NCBI GenBank assembly: GCA_003952965.2
Contig: CM025851.1
Location: 18,949,633-19,013,632 of the forward strand
Length of the DNA: 64,000 nt
Reading direction: 5' to 3'
Source of the DNA: Morella rubra
Lineage: Eukaryota > Streptophyta > Magnoliopsida > Fagales > Myricaceae
In this document: positions 44,996 through 56,326 of the stretch, in pieces
Layout: each line of letters opens with the position of its first letter
Position numbering within the stretch: position 1 is the first letter of the stretch
Position numbers and translations under genes: made by a program
The notes under the pieces: model-generated
The model's database searches: none
Told to the model about the DNA's origin: nothing
What the model saw: the letters and a program-made list of their open reading frames with translations, nothing else

Positions 44996-45763
44996 GTACC
45001 AAAAATGGTTTCTTGATTCCTTTGTAGGATTCAAGAAGGATGGTGCAATAGAGAGTACTTGGATGAAACTTGCTTATCAAGAAGGCTTGTGACATTTGAG
45101 GACAAATGCTAAGGGGAAAACCTTTGGTAACTTCTAAATCTTTGATTGAGAAAATTTTTTAAGTTGTTGGTTAATTATCTTCTATGATGATTTCTTATGT
45201 GTTAATCTTCTAAATGCAAATGTATTCATCTTTGACATATTTCTTGCATTTATCAAAATAGAACATCTCTAAAATGACATTTTTACAAAATCATGATCTT
45301 TTTATGAGATTTTGTGAGCTTAAATTTTTGGTTGAAAATGACCTTTAAATTGTCATTGGTAGCTAAGAGGTTGGTACAAGTCATCCTCTATACCATTCCA
45401 ATGAGATTGTCATTTAAAACCTCAAATTGTTCTTTTGGATGAAAATGATTAATTGAGCTCTATCCATGCGTTCACTTTTTGATTGACAAAGAGGGAGATC
45501 TCTTAATGTCGATATGTTTGTATTCCCTTTGATCATGTGATGAATAGTGGTAGAATGCATATTTGGGAAAGCTTAATTTTTAAGCTTATTGAATATTGGT
45601 AGAATGCATATGGATAATGCATGCACATATCTTAATTTTTGTCAAATTTTAGGTGATACATCCATCTAAGTTTATATCCTTTGTCTTTTTGATGTGACAA
45701 AAGGGGAGAAATGTGTTGATAGTTTTAATGACTATATATTGTCATCATAAAAAAGGGGGAGAT
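44996..45763 (+). other. Copia-E internal 3' region, pol deleted
   Basis: From the end of gag a short decayed protease-like stretch (RLVTFEDKC at about 45085-45110) is recognisable. Then non-coding sequence runs to the polypurine tract AAAAAAGGGGGAGA (about 45750-45763). About 3.5-4 kb of pol expected in the family is missing. Confidence 0.65.
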
Positions 45764-46993
45764 TGTTGGCTTTTGTTCACAACCAATATTTTGATGATTT
45801 CAATAAATGGATTAAGTTTACAAAATGGACATCTTCAAAGACAAAGATATTTTTATCAAAGAACCAAAGACAAGAAGATTGAAGATCAAGAAGATGCAAG
45901 GAGCTCAAAAGTAAAGATTCAAGACCATAGGGTATAACCTTGTAACTCTTAGTTTCACTTTTGACAAGGATTTGAATCACACACTTGTAGGTGTTTAAAA
46001 AGGCTTTGGAATGGTTTGGACGCTTTAAAGTTGTAATTTTTCTTTCTAGCACTTATAAGTGTCGACACAGTGCACTTACACCCGAGACATCTTTTCCAGA
46101 CCAAGACTAGTGTCGACACATTAGCTTTATGGTGTCGACACATTGCATTGACTCCCGAGAGCTCAACTCCAGTTCAATTTTTGATGTGTCAACACATGCT
46201 AACCATGTGTCAGCACATGCCACAGGTTTTATGAAAATTTTGAATATTTTTCAGAACCTTCAAATCACTTTCAAATGACGTGAGCACCTCTCCAACGGTC
46301 CTTCTTGCTAGCTTTGATGACCGTTGAAGTCAAGAAGATTTAAATACTAGAAGAAAAAGAGAGAAAAGCCAAGGATCGTACGCATAGACTCGGCAATTAT
46401 TCTACGACCTAACTTCTAGTGAGAGAAAGTGCTTTGAGCAAGAGAAAAGACCACACCTACCAAGAAAGCTCGTGATTCCTCTGTCAAACTTCAGCTTTCT
46501 ACTGAGATCTTTGTCTTATTGCATTGCCTTGTGCTTTACACTTGTATATTCGGCTTTAAGAGTCATTCTTTGATCTTCCTTTGTACCCATCCTATATAAA
46601 CCACTTGAGTGTTGGGTAAACACTGGTCCTACTCGTGTGGGTAGAAGAAATCCCTTGGGTTTTGGGATTTGTGAAGAGAGTTGAAGCATGAGCTCGAAAA
46701 ACACTTTGTAAAGGTTCCTTAGCACCCGAGAAGCTAAGGTGTATTTGCTATTTGAAGAATAGTGAAAAGAAGCCCAAGGAAGTAAATAGCCTTGGGGTGG
46801 ACGTAGGCAAGTGTTGCCGAACCACCTAAAATTACGGTGTCATCTCTTTAACTCCATCTCTTCTTTTTACTTGCTCATATCTTTCTTGTTTTGTTCTAAG
46901 CTTTATCATTATATTGCTTAAATTCTTGAAAAAGTTTTAAAATTTATTAAAACCCAATTCACCCCCCCTCTTGAGTTGTTATTCAGACTTACA
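45764..46993 (+). repeat. 3' LTR of Copia-E (subfamily 2 after first 220 bp)
   Basis: Begins TGTTGGCTTTTGTTCACAACC and ends CAGACTTACA. The first 220 or so bases match the 5' LTR almost exactly. From about 45988 it changes to a different LTR sequence with TGTCGACAC palindromes (46053-46220), returning only to generic SIRE LTR-end features (CCGAACCACCTAAAA and the C-run with CTCTTG). Confidence 0.78.
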
Positions 46994-47275
46994 CGATACA
47001 TGAAGCGATCGACCGATACAACGGTGATATTCCTAACAGCTAAAAACAGGTAGTTTTCTCATGTGGCCTATATATAGACCTTCCTAATGTCTCTAAGCAA
47101 GAGAGAACGACCACATATCTTTTACATAGCTTGAGAAATATCTTAAACCTTCTTATTCCATATTTTTCTTATCATTTATACAAATTACACTTTCTTATCC
47201 TTATCATTGTGTGAATCAAAGAGATAGAGTTTTCCAATTTCATATCCACTCTTTGAGAGAGTTTATTCTTGTGTG
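46994..47275 (+). repeat. Fragment of subfamily-1 LTR after Copia-E
   Basis: Matches about 42272-42540 of the Copia-E 5' LTR, including CCTATATATAGACCTTCC. It lacks both LTR ends. It abuts the 3' end of Copia-F at about 47276. Confidence 0.85.
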
Positions 47276-47880
47276 AATCATCGCAGGCTTGAGGGAGAGG
47301 GAATGTTGATATGTGATGGTGGACAGAGGATTTGGTGGAGGTTAGGGCACAAGAGAGGGAGTATGTGGAGTTTGGCGGCAATGGAATGGTCGGGGGAGAG
47401 GTTTTAGGGCACAGAAGTTTTGTGAAATGAGGGAGAAATGATTTTAGGGCTTTTGAGGCTAAGTATATGAAGTGTCGACTCATTAAACGTAAGAGAAATT
47501 AATGAGAGCTAGTGAATCGACATTTTAAAAAATTGTCTAGTCGAAACATGTGTCGACACATTGCATATGCACAGAACTACGTGTCAACACATTTGAAAAT
47601 ATGTGTCGACACTTACTTAACAGTCTTCTCCAGGAACAACCAATGTGTCGACACATACAAATTCTAAAGAAAACAATCAAGCAAGTCTAGAAGTGTAGAC
47701 ACTTGAGAACTCAAGTACTAACACATGACATGCAAATGTGTAAAATGACATGTTTTCAATCAGAAAATGTATGATGCAATCCAATTAAGCATAAAAACAT
47801 ATTAATCACTTCAAATATCATCCAACCAATACATGAATGATACAACAAGCAATTCATATGAAAATAAATCATTCGAAGGG
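47276..47880 (-). other. Copia-F sequence between pol and 3' LTR, possible extra ORF
   Basis: On the minus strand, 47483-47276 is open for about 69 codons, starting MSRHFIYLASKALKSFLPHF and then proline- and serine-rich. Some SIRE elements have a third ORF after pol; this could be the start of one, cut by the Copia-E complex, but I cannot recognise the protein. TGTCGACACA-like palindromes cluster at 47520-47720. Confidence 0.4.
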
Positions 47881-49260
47881 GAAACGCATACCGATCTCTT
47901 GACGAATGAAGCAGAAACGATCCTCATTGAAGGTTTCGTGAATATATCAGCAAGTTGAAGATCTGTGCATACAAACTCAAGTATAATATCACCTTTTTGA
48001 GCATGATCATGCAGAAAATGATGCTTGATCTTGATATGTTTAGTCCTAGAGTGCTGAATGAGATTTTTAGAAAGGTTTATGGCACTCGTGTTGTCACACT
48101 TAATTGGATGAGTGAAAAATGAAGATTAAAATCTTCCAGTTGTTGTTTCATCCACAGTATTTGTGTGCAACAGTAACCAACAACAATATACTCGGCCTCT
48201 GGTTGATAAAGCCACAGAATTTTGTTTCTTACAAAACCATGACACTAGAGATGGGTCAAGAATTTGACACGCACCACTAGTACTTTTTCTATCAATTTTG
48301 CAACCAGCATAATCAGCATTTAAGTATCCTTACAAATTAAAATCAACACTCTTTGGATAAAACAAACCAAGATCTTGTGTGCCAACAAGGTAACGAAATA
48401 TCCTCTTAACCGCAAGGAGGTAAGACTCCTTAGGGCAAGATGAAATCTCGCACACATGCACACACTAAACATGATATCAGTCTACTCGCAATAAGGTAAA
48501 GTAAAGAGTCCAATCATACCTTGATACCTCGTTTGTCAACGTCTTTACCTTTTCATCTTTCTCCATTTCGGTTGATGGATTCATTGGTGTACTCATCGGT
48601 TTTGAGTTGTCTATTCCAAAACCTTTTGAGTAGGTCTTGTATTTTGCTTAGTTAATGAAAATTTCCTCATGATTTTGCTTGATCTGAAGCCCAAGAAATA
48701 AATTTAAATCTCCCATGAGGCTCATCTAAAATTCACCTTTCATGACTTTGAAAAATTCTTCACAAAGAGACTCATTAGTAGAACCAAAATGATATCATCA
48801 ACATATATTTGAACGATAAGCAATTCATTTCCTTTTCCTTAGTAAAGAGAGTGGTATCGATAATACCTCGAGAAAATCCATTTTCAATAAGGAAGTAACT
48901 CAATCGTTCATACCATGCTCGAGGTGCTTGCTTCAAGCTATATAATGCTTTTGTGAGCTTGAACACATGGTGTGGTAGCTTTTCATCTTCAAATCCAGGA
49001 GGTTGTTCTACATAGAAAGATAACTATTAAGAAATGCACATTTCACATCCATTTGAAATAATTTGAAATCTTTAAAACATGCAAAGGCAAGCAACATGCG
49101 AATAGATTCTAAACAAGCAACAGGTGCGAAGGTTTCATCAAAATCGATTCCCTCTTCTTGATTATAACCTTGGGCTACCAACTTGCCTTGTTCTTACCAC
49201 AACCCCAGATTCATCCATTTTGTTTCGAAAAACCCATTTAGTACCAATAACTTGATAATC
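47881..49260 (-). pseudogene. Copia-F reverse transcriptase and RNase H
   Basis: Minus strand. About 49250-48970 has the RT start ([16 protein letters not shown] in a decayed form and [14 protein letters not shown]). 48966-48775 has LTKALYSLKQAPRAWYERLS and then a broken active site (YMLMIS where the family has YVDDI, from a one-base shift). About 48200-48150 has ALSTAEAEYI of RNase H. The end near 47940-47885 carries an IFTKP-like stretch and [10 protein letters not shown], the usual pol terminus. Confidence 0.83.
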
Positions 49261-50960
49261 TTTGGGTCTAGGAACTAGATGTCATACCTGATTTTTCTCA
49301 AACTGTTTTAGTTCATCCTCCATGGTATGGATCCAACTTTCATCATCTTTTGCCTCAGAAATATTTTTTTGCTCAATTTGAGAAAGTAAGGCAAAATTAT
49401 TAGCTTGATTATAAGAAGAGCGAGTTCTTACACTTTTCTCACATTACCAATGACTTGATCAATAGGATGATTTCTGACAAACTTCCAAGCCTTTGGTAGA
49501 TCGTTGTTGCTTGAGGCGTTTCTTCTTCAAGATCTTGTACATCTTGCTCTTGTGGATGAGAACTTCTTTCACTTCACTTGTAGCTAGTTATAACTTCTTT
49601 TTCAAGATCTACAACATCATCGTCATCTCTTTTCATAAAAACGCTTAGATTCATCAAATACCACATGAATAGATTCTTCAACAACCAAAGTTCTCTTATT
49701 AAAACGCGATAAGCCTTACTGGAAATAGAATAACCAAAAAATATACCTTCATTAGCTTTCGCATCAAACTTACCTAAGTTGTATTTGTTGTTGTTGAGAA
49801 TGAAACACATTGCAACCAAACACATGAAAATAGCCAATGTTGGGTTTTCTATTTTTTATAGCTCATATGGAGTTTTCTTGAGAATAGGCCTTATCATACG
49901 CATATGAAAATAGCCAATGTTGGGTTTTCTATTTTTTACTCATATGGAGTTTTCTTAAGAATTGACCTTATCATACATCGTTCATGACATAGCAACTAGT
50001 GTTAATAGCTTCTGCCAAAAATAGTCTGGCAAGTTATTTTCACAAAGCATGGTACCATTTCTGTCTAAGCAGAAAGTTGGTTACACATAGCATTTATAGT
50101 TTTCAAATTCTTTTCCATGTCACTCCTTATGCTAGAAATAGCAAAACCTTTTTCTTTTTGAATCCTCTTGCTCATTTTTTCAAATGCATCAAATGCCTTG
50201 TCCTTATGAGCCAAGAAAAGACTCATGTAAATCTACTGTAATCATCAACCATAACAAAGCCATTTCATTTGCCACCCAAGCTTGACGTTCGGTTGGACCA
50301 AACAAGTCCATGTGTAGAAGTTGAAGTGGCCTAGAAGTGACACAATATTTTTAGGTTTAAAAGATGTTCTAGTTTGTTTGCCTTTTTGACATGCAGCACA
50401 AATCTTATCTTTTTCATAAACAAGTTAGACAAACCCAAAACAAGGTCCTTTTTTGCTAATTTTGAAATAAGGTCAATGCTTGTATGAGCAAGTCTTCTAT
50501 ACCACAGCCAACTATCTTTGTCACTTAGAGAGAAAAGACATTTTACATTTTCAGAAGAAATATTCTCTAAGTGAACAACATACACATTTTCTTGTCGATG
50601 TCAACAAATAAGACTTTCTTGTCTACAATGTTTTCAACAATACATATTGATGATTCAAATATAACTCGATTTCTCTTATCACATAATTGACTGATGCTCA
50701 ATAAATTATGCTTCAAACCATCAACAAATAGAACATGTTCAATAGTAGGATTAGGAGTCATACCAATATTTCCAATACCAAGAATCTTTCCTTTACCGTT
50801 ATCACCAAAAGTAACCGATCTTTTTTCTTTTAGGCTAAGAGAATTGAACCAACTCTTATCCCCTATCATGTGCTTGGAGCATCCGCTATCAAGAACCCAA
50901 TGTTCCTTGACTTCGATTGTCTTCAAGCACTCATACAAAAAAGAATCACTTCTTGATTTT
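49261..50960 (-). pseudogene. Copia-F protease and integrase
   Basis: Minus strand. The protease frame is 50938-50567, with EHWVLDSGCSKHMIGDKSWF and VTFGDNGKGKILGIGNIG. The aspartic site DSG is intact, and this is the cleanest frame of the element. Next is pre-integrase (50585-50331) with SWLWYRRLAHTSIDLISKLA. The integrase core is decayed (about 50290-49860). The integrase end and linker (49837-49574) have FDAKANEGIFFGYS. A 40-50 bp stretch near 49840-49875 is repeated at 49905-49950. Confidence 0.83.
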
Positions 50961-51489
50961 TGATACCCAAATCATTTTGGGTCCTTTGGTGTTAGAAACG
51001 GTTTCCTTCACCTTGTCCTTAGGAATCCAAACAAATTTAATACCAATAGAAGCTTTCTTTCTAGTTGGACAAGTGTGTGAAATATGTCCAAATTTACCAC
51101 AAAAGTTGCACAATCTAAATGATGAGATGATTTTGTGATCATATAAGAATAAGATTTTTGATCATTAAAAGAATCATATCCAATGCCACTTTTGTTGAAA
51201 CAACACCTTTGAGAACCAAGAAGAATATCAAGTTTTTCTTTCCTTGAGTAAACCTTGCAAGATCATTAGTAAATGTTTCAACTTTCATTTTTAAAGTATC
51301 ACTTTCAGCAATCAAAATACTTGTTTTGTTTTGCAAAGGTATTTCATTTTCTTCCTTGATCCTTGCAAGATCATCTCTAAGAGAAACACTTGACTTTTCA
51401 AAGTATCGTTCTCTTTAGTAACATTTTCAAAATTCTTTTTAAGAGAACTATATTTTGAAACGATTCTTTTCAATTCAAGGTATTGATCA

Positions 51490-52089
51490 TCAAATGCATC
51501 TTATAATTCATCAAATGAAAAGTATTGAGTATGTGAAGATTGTATCTCATCCTCGCTATCCTTTGCCATCAAACAAAGTTCTGCAACTTCCACTTCTTTA
51601 CTTTCTCTTTCACTCTCGTCTAATTCTCCACATGCAGCTAAGAAGGCATTTTTCTTATCCTTGAAGTTTCTTGACTTCTTATGTGGTTCTATGTTGGAGC
51701 ATTCAAATTTAATATGACCGGGCTTTCTACATCCAAAATAAATGGTCTCATTCTTTTTGCTACTATCACCCTTGAAATTGTTCTTCTTTGAGTACCTCTT
51801 GTTGCCTTGCTTCTTTCTAAAGAATTTCTTAAACTTCTTTGTAAACAAGGTCATCTCATCGTCATCAGAAGATTCTTCACTACTAGAGTATGAAGTTTTT
51901 AAGGCAATTCCTCTTTTGCTTTTCCTTCAATCTCGTCTCTTTTCACTTGGTTCATCTCATGGTTATGAGGGATCTCATAAGCTCATCCAGAGACAATCTT
52001 GTTAAGTCCTTGGCTTCTTGAATAGTTGTAACTTTAGGTTCTCAAGCCTTAGGAAGACACCTGAGAATTTTCCTCACCATTTCCACATT
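51490..52089 (-). pseudogene. Copia-F gag, C-terminal part
   Basis: Minus strand after Gypsy-2. It carries VEMVRKILRCLPKA and TIQEAKDLTRLSLDELM (52089-51960), then KKFKKFFRKKQGNKRYSKKN and a zinc knuckle with its first cysteine changed (YFGCRKPGHIKFEC) in 51854-51501. Acidic SIRE-type sequence follows. The N-terminal part is at 58926-59365. Confidence 0.85.
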
Positions 52090-52094
52090 AGTAT

Positions 52095-52853
52095 TGATGT
52101 GAACCTCGTCAAGAATAACGAGACCCAACAACGAAAGGAAACCCAAGATCGTTCTAGGACTGATTCGAATGGAAGACCTCGACCCGTTGTTTATCATAAA
52201 CAAGAACCTCGGTATAAGGAAGACGCCACAAACGGTGGTGGAAATCCGTTTGATAAGTCAAGATGAACGCCACGGGAAATCCCGATAAGTTCGAGAAGTT
52301 CTTCAAAGAACCAAAGAGAAATACTCTCACAATTTCATAAATCAAGGTCTGCCTTTTTTTCATTGCTTTGGTCCTATATAAAGGTCGGCCATTACAAGGA
52401 AAAAACCCTAACATAAAACCCTAATTAAAGCTGAAAATTGGTAAGGAAATAAATCCTACACGCCTAAAACAAAACACAAGAAGGAAATAAATCCTTACTC
52501 GCCTAAAACAAAACAATAAGGAAAGAAAATGGCGCCTAAAATAGCCATGCAATCCGAACCAAAAAGGAAACAAAATGGCGCCTAATTGATCCTCCTTAAA
52601 ATGGCGCCTAATTGAGTATTGTCTTGCCAATTTGAGCTTAGCTTTAGCCGGATCCTTCTAGAACTTGAATCATGTTGACAATCCTTTGTTATTCACGTGG
52701 ATCATGCTCAATGGGCCTCCACGCATTTGCTTGAGCCCATGCCTCTTGAATTAGACCGTTGAGTACATCTTTAAACTTCTTGGCTCGTGCCCTCGTAACC
52801 GGCCCAATTGGACTTGAACGAAATCCTTCGAAGCGGTGCCTTGATTTCCATCA
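52095..52853 (-). repeat. 3' LTR of Gypsy-2
   Basis: 759 bp, minus-strand TGATGGAAATCAAGGC to GGTTCACATCA. Preceded on the minus strand by a purine tract (AAGAGGAGGGGAA, 52854-52866). It includes the last codons of the integrase frame. Confidence 0.94.
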
Positions 52854-53779
52854 TTCCCCTCCTCTTGAAAAGGATTTGCCCTCAAATCATCACCTACATC
52901 AAAAGGACTCAAATCAGTAACATTAAAAGTGGCACTTACATTGTACTCACCAGGTAAATCTAGCTTGTAAGCATTGTCATTGATGCGCTCGAGGACTTGG
53001 AAAGGACCATCCCTCTTGGGAGCAATTTGGAACGTCTTTTCGCGGAAATCTTCTTTCCTCATATGCAGCCAAACCCAATCGCCGGGTTCAAAAACTAGCT
53101 TGTGACGTCCCTTGTTGGCTTGTTTTGCATACTGCTCCGTTCGTCGCTCAATGTTGAGTCTTGCTTTCTCATGAATCTGCTTAACAAAGTCAGCTTTCTT
53201 TTTGCCATCTAAATTAACATGCTCAGTCAAAGGCAAAGGAGATAAATCCAATGGAGTTAAAGGATTAAACCCATATACAATTTCAAATGGCGAAAATTTA
53301 GTAGCAGAATGAACAGCTCTATTATAAGCAAACTCAACATGTGGTAAACATTCTTCCCATGTTTTGATGTTCTTTCTAATGATCGCCCTCAATAAAGTAG
53401 ACAAAGTCCTATTTACTACTTCAGTTTGACCATCAGTTTGTGGATGACAAGTAGTGGAAAACAATAGCTTAGTACCTAGCTTACACCACAAAGTCTTCCA
53501 AAAATAGCTCAAGAACTTAGCATCTCTATCCGAAACAATTGTCCTAGGCATGCCATGTAATCTCACAATCTCTCTAAAGAACAAATCAGCAACATGCGAA
53601 GCGTCATCCGTTTTGTGACATGGAATAAAATGTGCCATCTTAGAAAATCTATCCACAACCACAAAAATTGAATCTCTTCCACGTTTAGTCCTAGGCAATC
53701 CTAACACAAAATCCATTGAAATATCAATCCAAGGCTCACTAGGAATTGGTAAAGGAGTATACAAACCGTTGGGCTGCAC
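52751..53779 (-). pseudogene. Gypsy-2 integrase core and C-terminus
   Basis: A 342-codon open stretch. Integrase core: [51 protein letters not shown] and [15 protein letters not shown], with the catalytic D, D and E region in place. Then come [20 protein letters not shown] and the C-terminal DNA-binding part ([30 protein letters not shown]). No canonical chromodomain is visible. The tail continues about 100 bp into the 3' LTR, where a one-base shift separates it from [13 protein letters not shown] seen in the 5' LTR copy (58742-58942). A tail in the LTR is a feature I associate with CRM-type chromoviruses, at moderate certainty. Confidence 0.9.
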
Positions 53780-54323
53780 TTTGGATTTAGCTTGCCTACA
53801 TGTGACACATCTACCACAATTCTTTCAACATCTCGTTTCATGTGAGGCCAATAGAAGTGTTCCTGCAAAATAGCTAAAGTCTTTGCAACTCCAAAATGTC
53901 CCATTAATCCCCCACCATGAGATTCTTGCACTAATAACTCCCTCAAAGAACAATTAGGCACGCATAGCTTATTCTCTCGAAATAGGAATCCATCAAGCCT
54001 AAAGAACTTACCACATGCGGTTTTCTCACAAGCCCTATATTCCTCACAAAATTCGTGGTCATCAGCGTATAAAGTTTTAATATGCTCAAAACCAAGCAAT
54101 TTTGCATCAAGTGTGGAAAGTAATGCATACCTGCGAGAAAGTGCATCGGCGACCACATTCTCCTTACCTTGCTTATACCGAATGACGTATGGAAACGTCT
54201 CAATGAACTCCACCCAACGCGCATGCCTTTTGTTTAGCTTGTGTTGGCCCTTCAAGTGTTTCAAGGACTCATGATCGGTGTGAATCACGAACTCCTTAGG
54301 CCATAGGTAGTGCTGCCACGTCT
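53780..54323 (-). pseudogene. Gypsy-2 RNase H end and integrase zinc-binding domain
   Basis: The stretch 54288-53701 carries the RNase H part [20 protein letters not shown] and [15 protein letters not shown], then the integrase N-terminal H-H-C-C region ([34 protein letters not shown]). A frameshift near 53830 alters the two cysteines, and the core resumes in the next frame from 53779. Confidence 0.9.
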
Positions 54324-55016
54324 CTAAAGCCGAACCAATGCATACAACTCCTTATCATAAGTTGGGTAGTTTAAGGCTGCCCCGCTTAGTTTCTCGCTGA
54401 AGTAAGCAATTGGTCGTCCTTCTTGCATAAGAACTGCGCCTATACCAATACCTGAAGCATCACATTCAACTTCAAACGTTTTAGAAAAGTTAGGTAAAGA
54501 TAATAAAGGGGCGTTAGTCAGCTTCTCTTTGATTAATTGAAACGCCTTCTCTTGTTCTTCTCCCCATCTAAATCCAACGTTCTTCTTGATCACTTCGGTA
54601 AGTGGTGCGGCTATGCTACTAAAGTCCTTCACGAACCGCCGGTAAAAACTAGCAAGTCCGTGAAAACTACGAACATTACCTACACTTGTGGGACTCGGCC
54701 ACTCTTTGATTGCACGTACCTTCTCTTCATCAACCTGTATACCTTGGGCACTAACAACAAATCCCAAAAATACAAGCTTATCGGTGTAAAAAGTACACTT
54801 CTTCAGATTAGCAAACAACTTTTCTTTCCTAAGCACATCTAAAACAGATTTCAAATGTACTACATGATCGTCCACGTTTTTGCTATAAATGAGTATATCA
54901 TCAAAGTAAACAACAACGAATCTACCTATAAATGCACGCAAAACATGGTTCATAAGTCTCATAAAGGTGCTCGGAGCATTAGTCAAACCAAAAGGCATAA
55001 CTAACCATTCATACAA
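54324..55016 (-). pseudogene. Gypsy-2 reverse transcriptase and RNase H start
   Basis: Begins [20 protein letters not shown]. The catalytic box [11 protein letters not shown] is intact, followed by [19 protein letters not shown] and [19 protein letters not shown]. RNase H starts with [20 protein letters not shown] and [14 protein letters not shown]. The frame is open for 230 codons, but the N-terminal RT part before it (55017-55300) has stops. Confidence 0.92.
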
Positions 55017-55300
55017 ACCATATTTTGTTTTAAAGGCGGTTTTCCATTCATCTCCTTCTTTTATCCTAATTTGATGATAACCACTCTTTAAATCAATTTA
55101 GAAAATATGCAAGAACCATGCAGCTCATCTAACATATCATCTAAGCGAGGAATAGGATGACGATACTTTACCGTTATGTTGTTGATGGCTCGGCAATCAA
55201 CGCACATTCTCCACGTCCCATCCTTCTTAGGTACAAGTAAAACCGGGACCGCACATGGGCTCATGCTCTCCCTTCACGTGCCCTTTCTCCAACAACTCAC

Positions 55301-56326
55301 TTACTTGCCGTTGAAGCTCCTTTGTCTCCTCGGGATTGCTCCTATAAGCTGGTCGGTTTGGAATTGTTGCACCGGGAACAAAATCATTTGATGTTCAATC
55401 CCTCGGATTGGAGGTAACCCATGTGGTGTTTCCTCGGGGAAGACATCCTCATATTCCTGCAAAAGAGAAACAATAGAACTAGGCAAAGCAAGGTCAAGTT
55501 CGTTAGTGTTTAAAAATGCCTCTTTGTACAAAAGTACAATCATCGGCTGATTTGAAAGCATCGCTCGCTTGATCTCACTCACTTTTGCATAGAAATTCTT
55601 TTGTTTTCTCTCTGATTTTCTCTCAATGGCCGAACCTTGATTTTCTCTCTCTTTTTTGTCGGCCTCTCTCGGATTTTCACTCTCTCTCTGATTTTCACTC
55701 TTTTTCTTTTTCTCACTCTCTTTCTTTTGCTCACTCTCCTTTTGCAATCTCACTTGATCCTCATATACTTGCTGCGGTGTCAATGGTACAAGAGTGATTG
55801 GCCGTTGATTAAGTACAAAAGAGTACTTGTTCGTAAAGCCATCATGCTTCACATGTCTATCGAACTGCCACGGACGCCCTAGCAATAAGTGTCCCGCTTG
55901 CATCGGTACTACATCACACAACACTTCATCTTCGTACTTACCGATTCGAAAAGCAACTAACACTTGCTTGTTCACCCTTATCTCTCCACTATCATTCAGC
56001 CATTGCAACTTGTACGGCCTAGGGTGTTTCAACACGGGCAATCCCAATTTTTCCACCATGATTGTGCTTGCAACATTAGTACAACTACCACCATCAATAA
56101 TCACACTACATACCTTGTCTTTAACGTAGCACCTAGTGTGAAAGATGTTCTCCCGCTGTACTTCATCAACTCCTTTTGCTTGCAAGCTCAAAGCTCTCCT
56201 CGCCACCAAGGTCAATGCATCAGGGGCTAAATATTCCTCCTCGGAAACATCCTCCAATGGTGGCATGTCGTCGGTGTCGGAATCTTCACTATCGGTCACA
56301 ATTTCTCCATTGTCCTTCAACACCAT
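55301..56326 (-). pseudogene. Gypsy-2 protease and linker
   Basis: A 341-codon open stretch. An acidic linker (DSEDSDTDDMPPLEDVSEEE) is followed by the retropepsin-like domain: CSVIIDGGSCTNVASTIMVE, where the usual DSG reads DGG, and HLLLGRPWQFDRHVKHDG. A long lysine/glutamate-rich spacer (about residues 200-250) leads to the RT start (FPEETPHGLPPIRGIEHQM). A frameshift at about 55330 then disrupts RT. The changed active-site triad may have inactivated the protease. Confidence 0.88.

Larger units (their letters stand above)
41738..46993 (+). mobile_element. SIRE-type copia element Copia-E, pol-less, with mismatched LTRs
   Basis: A plus-strand element with 5' LTR 41738-42995, primer site, gag remnants (43050-44995), a short protease remnant, a polypurine tract (about 45751-45763) and a 3' LTR (45764-46993). 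IN, RT and RNase H are absent. The two LTRs agree closely only for the first 220-225 bp and then belong to different subfamilies. No target duplication is seen (TCTAT before, CGATA after). It is therefore either a recombinant of two elements or an element damaged after insertion. Confidence 0.75.

Noticed and set aside
41733-46998. TCTAT and CGATA as a target duplication for Copia-E
   Set aside because: The words do not match even allowing one change; the right side is LTR fragment, not the continuation of Copia-F.
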